Program-made: the position numbers and the translations under genes
Source: Ignavibacteria bacterium UBA5771
GTDB lineage: Bacteria; Bacteroidota; Ignavibacteria; Kapaibacteriales; UBA2268
Length of the DNA: 15,677 bases
NCBI GenBank assembly: GCA_002418685.1
Contig: DIEP01000009.1
Location: 1 to 15,677, forward strand
Direction: 5' to 3'
Notes under the pieces: generated by a model
The model's input: only the letters and a program-made list of their open reading frames with translations
Database searches by the model: none
Told to the model about the DNA's origin: nothing
Shown: one piece after another, positions 8,710-14,922 of the stretch
Position numbering within the stretch: position 1 is the stretch's first letter
Layout of the letters: every line of letters starts with the position of its first letter

Positions 8710-9213
8710 ATGAAAATAAAATACGATAAAGAAATATATACAGTTGAGAATTTTGAAGAGAATGGCGAATTATTTACAAAAATAAATGGCAATTCTGTTG
8801 ATTTCCGATTCAAAAAGATTAGTGATAATTTCTATCAAGCTTATAATTCAAGCAATAAATTGAATGTTTTTATTGCAGAAGATAAATCTAACATCTATGT
8901 AGGATTCGATGGTAAAAATTTTAAATTTGAGAAAGTCCAACAAGACGATACTTATCATTTCACTCAGGAAAAAAATAGCAATCTGGATATAATCCAATCT
9001 CCAATGCCCGGCAATATTGTCAAAATACTTGTGGAAGAAGGTCAAGCAATTGAAGACGAATCCCCTATTATAATTGTTGAAGCAATGAAGATGGAAACAA
9101 CCCTTTATTCATCAATTGCCGGTATTGTAACAAAAATATATGTTAAAGAAAAAGAGCAAATCGACTCTGATAATCCGCTCGTTTTGATTGAAAAAGAACA
9201 AACTTTAATATAA
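8710..9213 (+). CDS. Biotin carboxyl carrier protein (biotin/lipoyl-attachment domain)
   Basis: The 167-residue protein carries the swinging biotin arm between the biotin carboxylase and a carboxyltransferase. Residues about 95-162 form a complete biotinyl domain: SPMPGNIVKILVEEGQAI, then VEAMKMET with the acceptor Lys127 at 124-131, then GIVTKIYVKEKEQI. The first 80 residues are beta-rich (repeated short strands such as KIKYDKEIYTVENF and NIYVGFDGKNFKFEKV). They resemble the BT beta-barrel that links the carboxylase and carrier domains in single-chain propionyl/methylcrotonyl-CoA carboxylase alpha chains, not the Pro/Ala-rich linker of E. coli AccB. That favours a split PCC/MCC-type alpha chain. 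An in-frame TAA (8695-8697) lies just before the ATG, so the start is well bounded. The ATG of the transporter follows the stop after one base. Confidence 0.88.
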   Translation: MKIKYDKEIYTVENFEENGELFTKINGNSVDFRFKKISDNFYQAYNSSNKLNVFIAEDKSNIYVGFDGKNFKFEKVQQDDTYHFTQEKNSNLDIIQSPMPGNIVKILVEEGQAIEDESPIIIVEAMKMETTLYSSIAGIVTKIYVKEKEQIDSDNPLVLIEKEQTLI

Positions 9214-9214
9214 A

Positions 9215-10804
9215 ATGGCACAGAAAAGAGAAAATTGGGGCTCAAAAGTTGGCCTCATATTAGCAATGGCAGGAAATGCAGTCGGTCTCGGCAATTTTCT
9301 TCGCTTTCCCGTTCAAGCAAGTCAGAATGGCGGAGGGACATTTATGATCCCTTATCTTTTCGCATTTATTTTGCTTGGTATTCCAATGGCATGGATTGAA
9401 TGGTCAATTGGTCGGCATGGTGGCAAATATGGGCACGGGAGTATGCCCGGCATGCTCGATGTTCTCTGGAAAAGCAAGGTTGCTAAATATCTCGGTATGT
9501 TCGCAATTTTTACTTCCACAGTGATTATCATTTATTATACTTATATCGAATCTTGGAGTCTTGCTTTTAGTTTCTTTTCGATCACAAAATCCTATTTCGG
9601 ACTCGAATCTTTCAATATGATGCATAGTTTCCTTACAAGCTACCAGGGTGAAAACACACAGTACTTTGCAAACATCTGGCCTGCATATATTTTTATGTTA
9701 ATCACTTTCTTAATTAACTTTTTTGTATTAAGAAAAGGTGTGTCGAAAGGAATCGAAAAACTTGCACTGATTGCAATGCCCCTTCTTTTTATATTCGCCA
9801 TAGTATTAGTTATTCGTGTCTTTACAATTGGAACACCCGACCCCGTAAATCATCCCGATTGGAATGTAATGAAAGGTTTGGCTTTTATATGGGAGCCAGA
9901 CTTTTCTATGCTTGGGAATGCTAAAATCTGGCTTGCGGCGGCAGGTCAAATTTTCTTCACACTTAGCGTCGGAATGGGAACTTTATCCGCGTATGCAAGT
10001 TATCTTAAAGAAAAAGACGACATTGCACTTGGAGCTATTAGCGCCTCCTTCTTAAATGAATTCGCCGAAATCATACTTGGCGCGACTATTGCCATCCCGG
10101 TTGCAGTTGCATTCTTCGGTATTACTACGACGCAAAACATTGCTCTTGGCGGTGCCTTTAATTTAGGTTTTGTCTCTTTGCCAATCATATTCCAGAACAT
10201 GCCTTATGGAGAAATCTTCGGCTTTCTCTGGTTCCTTATGCTCTTTCTTGCGGGCATCACTTCCTCTGTAGCAATGGCTCAACCCATAATTTCATTTTTG
10301 GAAGAACAATTCGGGCTTAGTAAAAACAAAGCTACTGCAATTGTTGGAGCTTTGATATTCATTGGTATAAACCTCGTTGTTGTGTTTTTTCAATATGGCT
10401 TTTTGGACGAAATGGATTATTGGAGCGGAACCTTTGCTCTTGTAATCGTTGCATTAATTGAAGTAATCATTTATGCTTGGATTTTCGGGATGGATAAAGG
10501 TTGGAAAGAGATTAACAAGGGTGCTGAAATCAAAATTCCAAAAATATTCTATTATGTTATAAAATACATCACACCCTTCTATTTATTGGCAATTCTCATC
10601 AGTTGGACAATCCAAGATGCAATACCGATATTTCTTATGCAAAATATACCCGCCGAGGAAATCCCTTATCGGTGGTTGTCTCGCGGATTTATGATTCTTA
10701 TCGCAGTTGGAATTTTGTTTTTAATACATTTCGCATGGAAAAGAAACGAAGGTAAGGACACCTTCAAACTTGATTACGATGAAGATAAAGGAGAAATAAA
10801 ATGA
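9215..10804 (+). CDS. LeuT-like sodium-dependent amino acid symporter (NSS/SNF family)
   Basis: This 529-residue inner-membrane protein has about 12 hydrophobic spans and closely follows Aquifex LeuT as I recall its sequence. The TM1 motif GNAVGLGNFLRFP lies at residues 20-32 with the same numbering. It supplies Gly20, Asn21, Ala22, Val23, Gly26 and Asn27 (sodium and substrate carboxylate contacts) and Arg30 (extracellular gate). Tyr107-Tyr108 in TM3, FFTLS at 247-251 in TM6, Asn281 in TM7, and GITSS at 347-351 in TM8 match the remaining sodium and substrate positions. DEMDYW matches the gate aspartate. The predicted family reaction is sodium-driven import of a neutral amino acid. Three side-chain pocket positions differ from LeuT (Ile104, Met254, Met354), so leucine should not be assumed. 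It overlaps the next small gene by ATGA, suggesting co-translation. It begins one base after the biotin-carrier stop. Confidence 0.94.
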   Translation: MAQKRENWGSKVGLILAMAGNAVGLGNFLRFPVQASQNGGGTFMIPYLFAFILLGIPMAWIEWSIGRHGGKYGHGSMPGMLDVLWKSKVAKYLGMFAIFTSTVIIIYYTYIESWSLAFSFFSITKSYFGLESFNMMHSFLTSYQGENTQYFANIWPAYIFMLITFLINFFVLRKGVSKGIEKLALIAMPLLFIFAIVLVIRVFTIGTPDPVNHPDWNVMKGLAFIWEPDFSMLGNAKIWLAAAGQIFFTLSVGMGTLSAYASYLKEKDDIALGAISASFLNEFAEIILGATIAIPVAVAFFGITTTQNIALGGAFNLGFVSLPIIFQNMPYGEIFGFLWFLMLFLAGITSSVAMAQPIISFLEEQFGLSKNKATAIVGALIFIGINLVVVFFQYGFLDEMDYWSGTFALVIVALIEVIIYAWIFGMDKGWKEINKGAEIKIPKIFYYVIKYITPFYLLAILISWTIQDAIPIFLMQNIPAEEIPYRWLSRGFMILIAVGILFLIHFAWKRNEGKDTFKLDYDEDKGEIK

Positions 10805-10953
10805 GCATTAGTGGTTGGATTTTTATGATTTTTTCATGGGCTGCCATCATTTCTATAATGGTCTACACTTTTGCGAAAGTGTTAAAGAGTAGCAATAAAG
10901 ATTCTAAACAGCAAAATAATGACGACACGGGTAATATTATAGAGAAGAAATAA
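10801..10953 (+). CDS. Small single-span membrane protein, MetS-like transporter subunit
   Basis: A 50-codon reading frame starts at an ATG that overlaps the symporter TGA stop (ATGA, 10801-10804) and ends at TAA. The product begins MSISGWIFMIFSWAAIISIM. Residues 5-28 form one hydrophobic helix, followed by Lys26/Lys29 and a strongly polar, charged tail of about 20 residues, consistent with an N-out/C-in single-pass protein. Small proteins of this type follow many NSS-family genes; the named case is MetS, which with MetP makes the methionine/alanine importer MetPS of Corynebacterium, and the Pfam family for such small subunits is the MetS-like one. Position, overlap, size and topology support the same role here. 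Sequence identity to MetS itself is from general resemblance only. It is short enough to be missed by gene callers. Confidence 0.75.
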   Translation: MSISGWIFMIFSWAAIISIMVYTFAKVLKSSNKDSKQQNNDDTGNIIEKK

Positions 10954-11006
10954 TCCCATAATGTGATTCTCAATTAATCAAATTACTCTCTATAACTGCC
11001 CTGCTG

Positions 11007-11912
11007 CTATACCTTATGCTTGTAGCAATTCTTGGCAGTTGCGGTGGTTTCTATTTGAACGGTTGGATGGTCAATGCCAAATTTCTCGGATAATCCGACG
11101 CAGATTTCTTTCAATATTTTGGAATTATCATTATTGCTTTGGACGACGACGTGAGTGGAAAGGGCTACTTCTGTTGTGCTCATCGACCATATATGCAAAT
11201 CATGAATATCATTCACACCCTCGATGGAATAAAGGAATTGGCGGACATGATCGATATCTATTTGCGAAGGAACGGCGTCCATTGATAGATTAAATGACTC
11301 ACGCAGCAGCCCCCAACTTCCAATGCTTATTACCACTGCAATGCCAATACCAATAAGCGGATCGAGCCAAAGCCAATTAGTCAGTGTGATCAATAATCCT
11401 GCAAGCACTACCCCCAAGGATACTCCCGCATCAGCAGCCATATGCAAAAATGCACCTTTGATATTCAAATCTTTCTTTCTATCTCTGAGGAATAATAAGG
11501 CAGTTGCACCATTTATCAGGACGCCAATGCCCGCCACAATCATCATTATATTTCCTTGGACGGGTTCAGGATTGATGAATTTGCGAGTGGATTCCACAAT
11601 TATCGCCCCCACAGCAATGTAAAGTATGATTGCATTAAGAAAAGAGGAGAGAATAGTAGATTTTCGGAATCCGTATGTACGATTTTTTGTTGGGGATTTG
11701 GTTGCAAGATAAGAAGCTCCGCCCGTGAGTAAAAGTCCGAGCACATCACTTGTATTATGCCCCGCATCTGCAACAAGCCCCATCGAATTAATTCTCAAGC
11801 CGATCACTAATTCGACAAGGATATATATTACATTCAATAATATTCCAAAAATAAATGGTTTGCTGTTGGAAGTTAGATTTGCGTTATGTGAATGAGAATG
11901 TATGTCAGACAT
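11007..11912 (-). CDS. Cation diffusion facilitator, CzcD/ZnT type
   Basis: This 301-residue inner-membrane antiporter exports divalent cations, most likely zinc, in exchange for protons. The cytosolic N-terminus contains HSHSH (residues 5-9), a short His-rich metal-binding stretch typical of the Zn-CDF group. Six hydrophobic spans follow. TM2 holds the DAGHNTSD motif (His52, Asp56) and TM5 holds HMAADAGVS (His157, Asp161). Together they form the two-His, two-Asp transport site associated with zinc specificity. The cytoplasmic C-terminal domain from about residue 215 has the DIHDLHIWSMSTTEVALSTH signature that forms the metal-sensing ferredoxin-like dimer. Its ATG abuts the dtd stop with no base between, so it is probably translated from the dtd message. 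It converges on the symporter/MetS-like block 53 bases away. Confidence 0.93.
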   Translation of the reverse strand: MSDIHSHSHNANLTSNSKPFIFGILLNVIYILVELVIGLRINSMGLVADAGHNTSDVLGLLLTGGASYLATKSPTKNRTYGFRKSTILSSFLNAIILYIAVGAIIVESTRKFINPEPVQGNIMMIVAGIGVLINGATALLFLRDRKKDLNIKGAFLHMAADAGVSLGVVLAGLLITLTNWLWLDPLIGIGIAVVISIGSWGLLRESFNLSMDAVPSQIDIDHVRQFLYSIEGVNDIHDLHIWSMSTTEVALSTHVVVQSNNDNSKILKEICVGLSEKFGIDHPTVQIETTATAKNCYKHKV

Positions 11913-12374
11913 TTAATTTTTGCTATTTATTTCCTTTTCAATTAAAATCGTAACTGGACCATTATTAACTAACTCAATATCCATCATTGCTCCGAAAACT
12001 CCTGAAACGATATTAATTTCTGGATATTGATTGATAAATTGTTTAACAAAATTAGAATAAATAATTTCTGCAATATCAGATGGCGCAGCATTTACGTAGG
12101 TCGGTCGAAATCCTTTATTGGCATCACCGTAAAGAGTAAAATTCGAGACAAGCATGATTTCACCCGATATATCTTTTACTGAGAGATTCATTTTACCTTG
12201 CTCATCATCGAATAATCGTAAGTTAATGATCTTATTAATCATCCAGTTGATAGTTTTTTCATTATCATTGCGATGGATTCCTATCAATGCAAGAATCCCC
12301 TTGTTTATTTGGCAATGCAATGAATTATCGATGAATAATTTCGCAAAATTAACTCTTTGAACAATTACTCGCAT
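11913..12374 (-). CDS. dtd: D-aminoacyl-tRNA deacylase
   Basis: Dtd hydrolyses D-amino acids (and glycine from mischarged tRNA-Ala) off tRNA, a cytoplasmic proofreading step. The 153-residue product has the usual length. It starts with MRVIVQRV, contains the helix-sheet core LRLFDDEQGKMNLSV, the motif SNFTLYGD (77-84) with KGFRPTY after it, GVFGAMM, and the cross-subunit Gly-cisPro motif NNGPVT at 137-142. In most Dtd proteins the first motif reads SQFTL; here Asn78 replaces the Gln. Everything else, including Gly139-Pro140, is retained, so I expect an active enzyme, but the substitution deserves note. The start codon lies 4 bases from a palindrome whose left arm is at 12379-12386. The next minus-strand gene, the cation exporter, starts directly after the stop. 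Confidence 0.93.
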   Translation of the reverse strand: MRVIVQRVNFAKLFIDNSLHCQINKGILALIGIHRNDNEKTINWMINKIINLRLFDDEQGKMNLSVKDISGEIMLVSNFTLYGDANKGFRPTYVNAAPSDIAEIIYSNFVKQFINQYPEINIVSGVFGAMMDIELVNNGPVTILIEKEINSKN

Positions 12375-12378
12375 AAGA

Positions 12379-12398
12379 TTGTAAATAAATATTTACAA
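12379..12398. promoter_or_regulatory. Perfect 8-bp palindrome upstream of dtd
   Basis: TTGTAAAT (12379-12386) and its exact reverse complement ATTTACAA (12391-12398) are separated by 4 bases. In DNA this is an operator-like palindrome. In the dtd transcript it would form a hairpin immediately in front of the start codon, if transcription begins upstream of it. No particular regulator is recognised. The low complexity of the AT-rich DNA limits the weight. Confidence 0.45.
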
Positions 12399-12438
12399 AA
12401 TTATAAAATAATGGTTGAGTCTTATTAATTTTGTAAAT
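12391..12438. repeat. Perfect 13-bp inverted repeat in the divergent dtd/aminotransferase region
   Basis: ATTTACAAAATTA (12391-12403) is the exact reverse complement of TAATTTTGTAAAT (12426-12438), with a 22-base spacer. The left arm shares ATTTACAA with the palindrome just beside it, so the 8-base element occurs three times: at 12379, 12391 (inverted) and 12431. Each arm also contains TAATTTTG, which fits the Bacteroidota -7 promoter consensus TAnnTTTG. One faces dtd and the other faces the aminotransferase, but I see no TTTG box at the expected distance behind either. The location between two divergent operons fits a shared control region; the rest of 12439-12591 shows nothing else that I can support. 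Confidence 0.45.
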
Positions 12439-12591
12439 TATTCTTTTCAAAATGAACAAAACAGAAAACAGAACAAATATAGCCAGCATACTGATTCTCG
12501 AAAGAGCTAAAAATATAAGATTACTGCTTTTCTTTGAATCTGTTTCAAATTCTCACCGCAATTCATTCATTATTATAAAGTAAATATAAAT

Positions 12592-13785
12592 ATGGAAAAA
12601 TTAACAAGAGAACAAATAATAGAAAATGAGCATAATGATTTTATACAAGTTTATACTCGCTTACCGATAGTTATTGATAGAGGAGAAGGTATGAGAGTTT
12701 GGGATAAAAACGGTCGAGTTTACCTTGATTTTTTAGGTGGCATTGCTGTCGATGTGCTGGGTCATTCTCATCCAAAGATTATTGAAGCAATAACTAATCA
12801 GGCAAAACGATATTTACATACATCAAATTATTTATATCAAGATATACAAATCGAATTTGCAAAGAAATTGAAGGAAATTTCAGGATTTGATCAGATATTT
12901 CTGAGTAATTCGGGAGCAGAGTCTATTGAAGGGACAATTAAATTGGTTAGGAAATGGGGATTTCTGAATAATAAGAAGGAAATAGTCAGTTTCACTGGTA
13001 GCTTTCATGGTAGGACATACGGTGCTTTATCGATGATGGATAAGCCAATTTATAAAGCCAATTTCGGACCTTTTCTTGATGGATTCAAAATAATTAATTA
13101 TAACTCAATTAGCGACTTAGAATCAACAATCAATGAAAACACATCGGGCGTTTTTCTCGAATTTTTGCAAGGTGAAGGAGGTATTGTTTCTGCAAATCCT
13201 GAATTTATTCAAAAATTATTTGAATTAAAAAATAAATACAATTTTTTGATTATTGCTGATGAAATTCAGGCAGGAATGGGGCGAACAGGCAAATTTTTTG
13301 CTTTTGAACATTATGGTATCGAACCTGATATTGCAACGGTATCTAAGGGATTGGGTGGAGGCTTGCCACTTGGTGCGATTCTTATTAGAAATTATTTATC
13401 AAATGTATTACAAAAGTCTGAACACGGCTCTACTTTTGGAGGAAATCCTCTTGCTTGCGCAACGGGTCTTGCAAGTCTTGTCGAAATAGAAAATCATCTA
13501 ATGCAGAACGCGCAAATTCAAGGAGAATACTTTCTTGAAAAATTACAAGAAATTGCCCAAAGCTTCCCAAAATTGATTAGCGATGTGCGGGGTAAAGGTT
13601 TAATGATTGGTTTGCAATTAACATTTCCCGCGAAAGATCTTGTCTCGAGATTGCTCGATTATGGCATAATTTCGAATGCAACAAATCAAAATGTTCTGCG
13701 GATTGTCCCACCCTTGATAATTACGAAACAAGATATAGATGAATTTTCGACAGCACTTTTTAAATCTCTCAAAACATTAGAGTAG
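12592..13785 (+). CDS. argD: Class III PLP aminotransferase, acetylornithine aminotransferase-like
   Basis: The 397-residue length and motifs match acetylornithine/succinylornithine aminotransferases, which convert N-acetylglutamate semialdehyde to acetylornithine in arginine synthesis. PLP-binding features: the phosphate-contacting SNSGAESIEG at 105-114, GSFHGRTYGALS from 136 (Phe138-His139 stacking on the ring), ADEIQAGMGRTG at 222-233 with Asp223, the Schiff-base lysine Lys252 in SKGLGGGLPLGA, and GSTFGGNPLACA at 279-290. The C-terminal NVLRIVPPLIITKQDID is also typical of ArgD. The sub-family is less certain than the fold: related 4-aminobutyrate, ornithine and lysine-pathway enzymes share these motifs, and no other arginine gene is nearby. 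It heads the second plus-strand block after a 217-base gap, and its stop overlaps the ribosome binding site of the next gene. Confidence 0.85.
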   Translation: MEKLTREQIIENEHNDFIQVYTRLPIVIDRGEGMRVWDKNGRVYLDFLGGIAVDVLGHSHPKIIEAITNQAKRYLHTSNYLYQDIQIEFAKKLKEISGFDQIFLSNSGAESIEGTIKLVRKWGFLNNKKEIVSFTGSFHGRTYGALSMMDKPIYKANFGPFLDGFKIINYNSISDLESTINENTSGVFLEFLQGEGGIVSANPEFIQKLFELKNKYNFLIIADEIQAGMGRTGKFFAFEHYGIEPDIATVSKGLGGGLPLGAILIRNYLSNVLQKSEHGSTFGGNPLACATGLASLVEIENHLMQNAQIQGEYFLEKLQEIAQSFPKLISDVRGKGLMIGLQLTFPAKDLVSRLLDYGIISNATNQNVLRIVPPLIITKQDIDEFSTALFKSLKTLE

Positions 13786-13789
13786 GAGA
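13784..13789 (+). promoter_or_regulatory. Shine-Dalgarno sequence fixing a TTG start
   Basis: AGGAGA overlaps the TAG stop of the aminotransferase gene (13783-13785) and stands 5 bases before the TTG at 13795. It is the strongest ribosome binding site in the window and justifies choosing TTG, because no ATG, GTG or other start in that frame lies nearer to it. Confidence 0.7.
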
Positions 13790-13794
13790 ATCAA

Positions 13795-14922
13795 TTGAAA
13801 ATTATTATTATTATATGTGCCGGCATATATTTATTTAGAATATTATTTATGTTGGGAGGCTCTTTATTCGAAAATTATAAAGTTGGTAAATTAAAAAAAA
13901 TATTGGATTCGGATAATGAGAGTGATTTTGTGTCTGTCATTGTTCCATCGAGAAATGAAGAATCAGTCATCGAAGAGTGCATAGAGTCATTAAATAATTC
14001 AAATTATCCAAAAGATAAATTCGAGATTATAGCTGTAAATGATCGTTCCACCGACAGAACTCAAGAAATACTCGAGAAATTGCAAATAAGCACACCAAAT
14101 CTGAAAATAGTAAAGATTAGCGAAAATAATTTACAGAGCAACTTAATCGGCAAACAGGGGGCTTTGGATTCAGGTATTAGACAAGCAAACGGTGATATAA
14201 TATTGTTGACAGATGCTGACTGCAAAGTTCCTCCAGATTGGATAAAAACAATTTCGAAACCTTACAAATCTCCAAATATTGGATTAGTAGCGTCCTATAC
14301 AATGGTAAAAGGCACAAGTTTATTTGATAACATCCAATCCCTCGAATGGATTTTACTTTGTGCTATGGGCTCAGCAGGTATTGGATTTAATATTCCCCTG
14401 GGGTGCTATGGAAATAATATGTCGGTGAGGAAATCATTCTATAATGAAGTAGGTGGCTATGAAAAAATTAAATTTTCAGTAACAGAAGATTTAGCTCTTT
14501 TACTCAATATCCATAAAGCAGGGCACAAAGTTCATTATCTCTGTGATAGTGGAAGCTGCATAAAAACGAGACCTATAGGTAGCTTCAAGGATTATATTAG
14601 CCAACACAAGCGTTGGTCATTTGGCGGATTAGATTTAGGATGGATTGCTCCTGTTTTTGTGATTACTACTCTTTCAATTTGGATAGGTCTCGTATGTTCA
14701 TTAATAATTGGCAATGTTCCACTTGCGATCGGATTCATTTTTCTGAGATTACTTGGCGATGCCATAATTATGTTTCAACCACTTGTTAAATTAAGACAAT
14801 ATAAGCTTATTAAATATATGCCAATTGCTTTGTTGTTTTTTATGTTATATGAACCGATAATTCCATTTACATTGATAAATTCAAAAATTATTTGGAAAGG
14901 TCAAACATTCAAACGAAAATGA
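13795..14922 (+). CDS. Membrane-bound family 2 glycosyltransferase (GT-A, processive-type motif)
   Basis: This 375-residue inner-membrane enzyme transfers sugar from a nucleotide-sugar donor. An N-terminal membrane segment (residues about 2-20) precedes the cytoplasmic GT-A domain. It contains VSVIVPSRNEESVIEECIES from 46, the nucleotide-binding VNDRSTDRT (81-89), GKQGALDSGI, the metal-binding TDAD at 139-142, the TED catalytic-base motif at 230-232, and QHKRW at 270-274. The D, D, D, QxxRW set is that of cellulose-synthase/hyaluronan-synthase-like inverting enzymes. Three or more C-terminal membrane segments lie at about 284-306, 308-328 and 340-362, and the end WKGQTFKRK is typical of GT2 proteins in Bacteroidota. 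It could synthesise a polymer or glycosylate a lipid; the acceptor is unknown. Start is TTG, supported by AGGAGA 5 bases upstream. The stop overlaps the tadA start by ATGA. Confidence 0.87.
   Translation: MKIIIIICAGIYLFRILFMLGGSLFENYKVGKLKKILDSDNESDFVSVIVPSRNEESVIEECIESLNNSNYPKDKFEIIAVNDRSTDRTQEILEKLQISTPNLKIVKISENNLQSNLIGKQGALDSGIRQANGDIILLTDADCKVPPDWIKTISKPYKSPNIGLVASYTMVKGTSLFDNIQSLEWILLCAMGSAGIGFNIPLGCYGNNMSVRKSFYNEVGGYEKIKFSVTEDLALLLNIHKAGHKVHYLCDSGSCIKTRPIGSFKDYISQHKRWSFGGLDLGWIAPVFVITTLSIWIGLVCSLIIGNVPLAIGFIFLRLLGDAIIMFQPLVKLRQYKLIKYMPIALLFFMLYEPIIPFTLINSKIIWKGQTFKRK

Noticed and set aside
8690..8712. Possible frameshift joining the biotin carboxylase and biotin carrier into one chain.
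   Set aside because: TAA stops occur in all three frames within this short stretch, including one in the carrier frame 15 bases before its ATG. A single indel could not restore a fused frame.
10994..11040. Inverted repeat AACTGCC (10994-11000) / GGCAGTT (11034-11040), with TGCTA/TAGCA nested inside, at the convergent gene ends.
   Set aside because: It spans the 3' end and stop of the cation exporter, has a long loop and no T-run after it on either strand. I do not call it a terminator; no clear terminator is visible in the 53-base convergent gap.
11039..11622. Plus-strand open frames of 84 and 99 codons opposite the cation exporter gene.
   Set aside because: They are antisense to a gene with all CDF motifs, have no recognisable domain or ribosome binding site, and their composition follows the codon pattern of the opposite strand.
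12452..12583. A 43-codon frame in the divergent intergenic region (starts MNKTENRTNIASILILERAK).
   Set aside because: No ribosome binding site, no recognisable domain, and a composition expected by chance in AT-rich DNA. It lies 12 bases after the right arm of the inverted repeat, so conservation would be worth testing, but I cannot support it as a gene.
14892..14918. An upstream ATG that would extend TadA by nine residues.
   Set aside because: It lies fully inside the glycosyltransferase coding sequence, and the added residues do not match TadA N-termini. The ATGA overlap start is more plausible.
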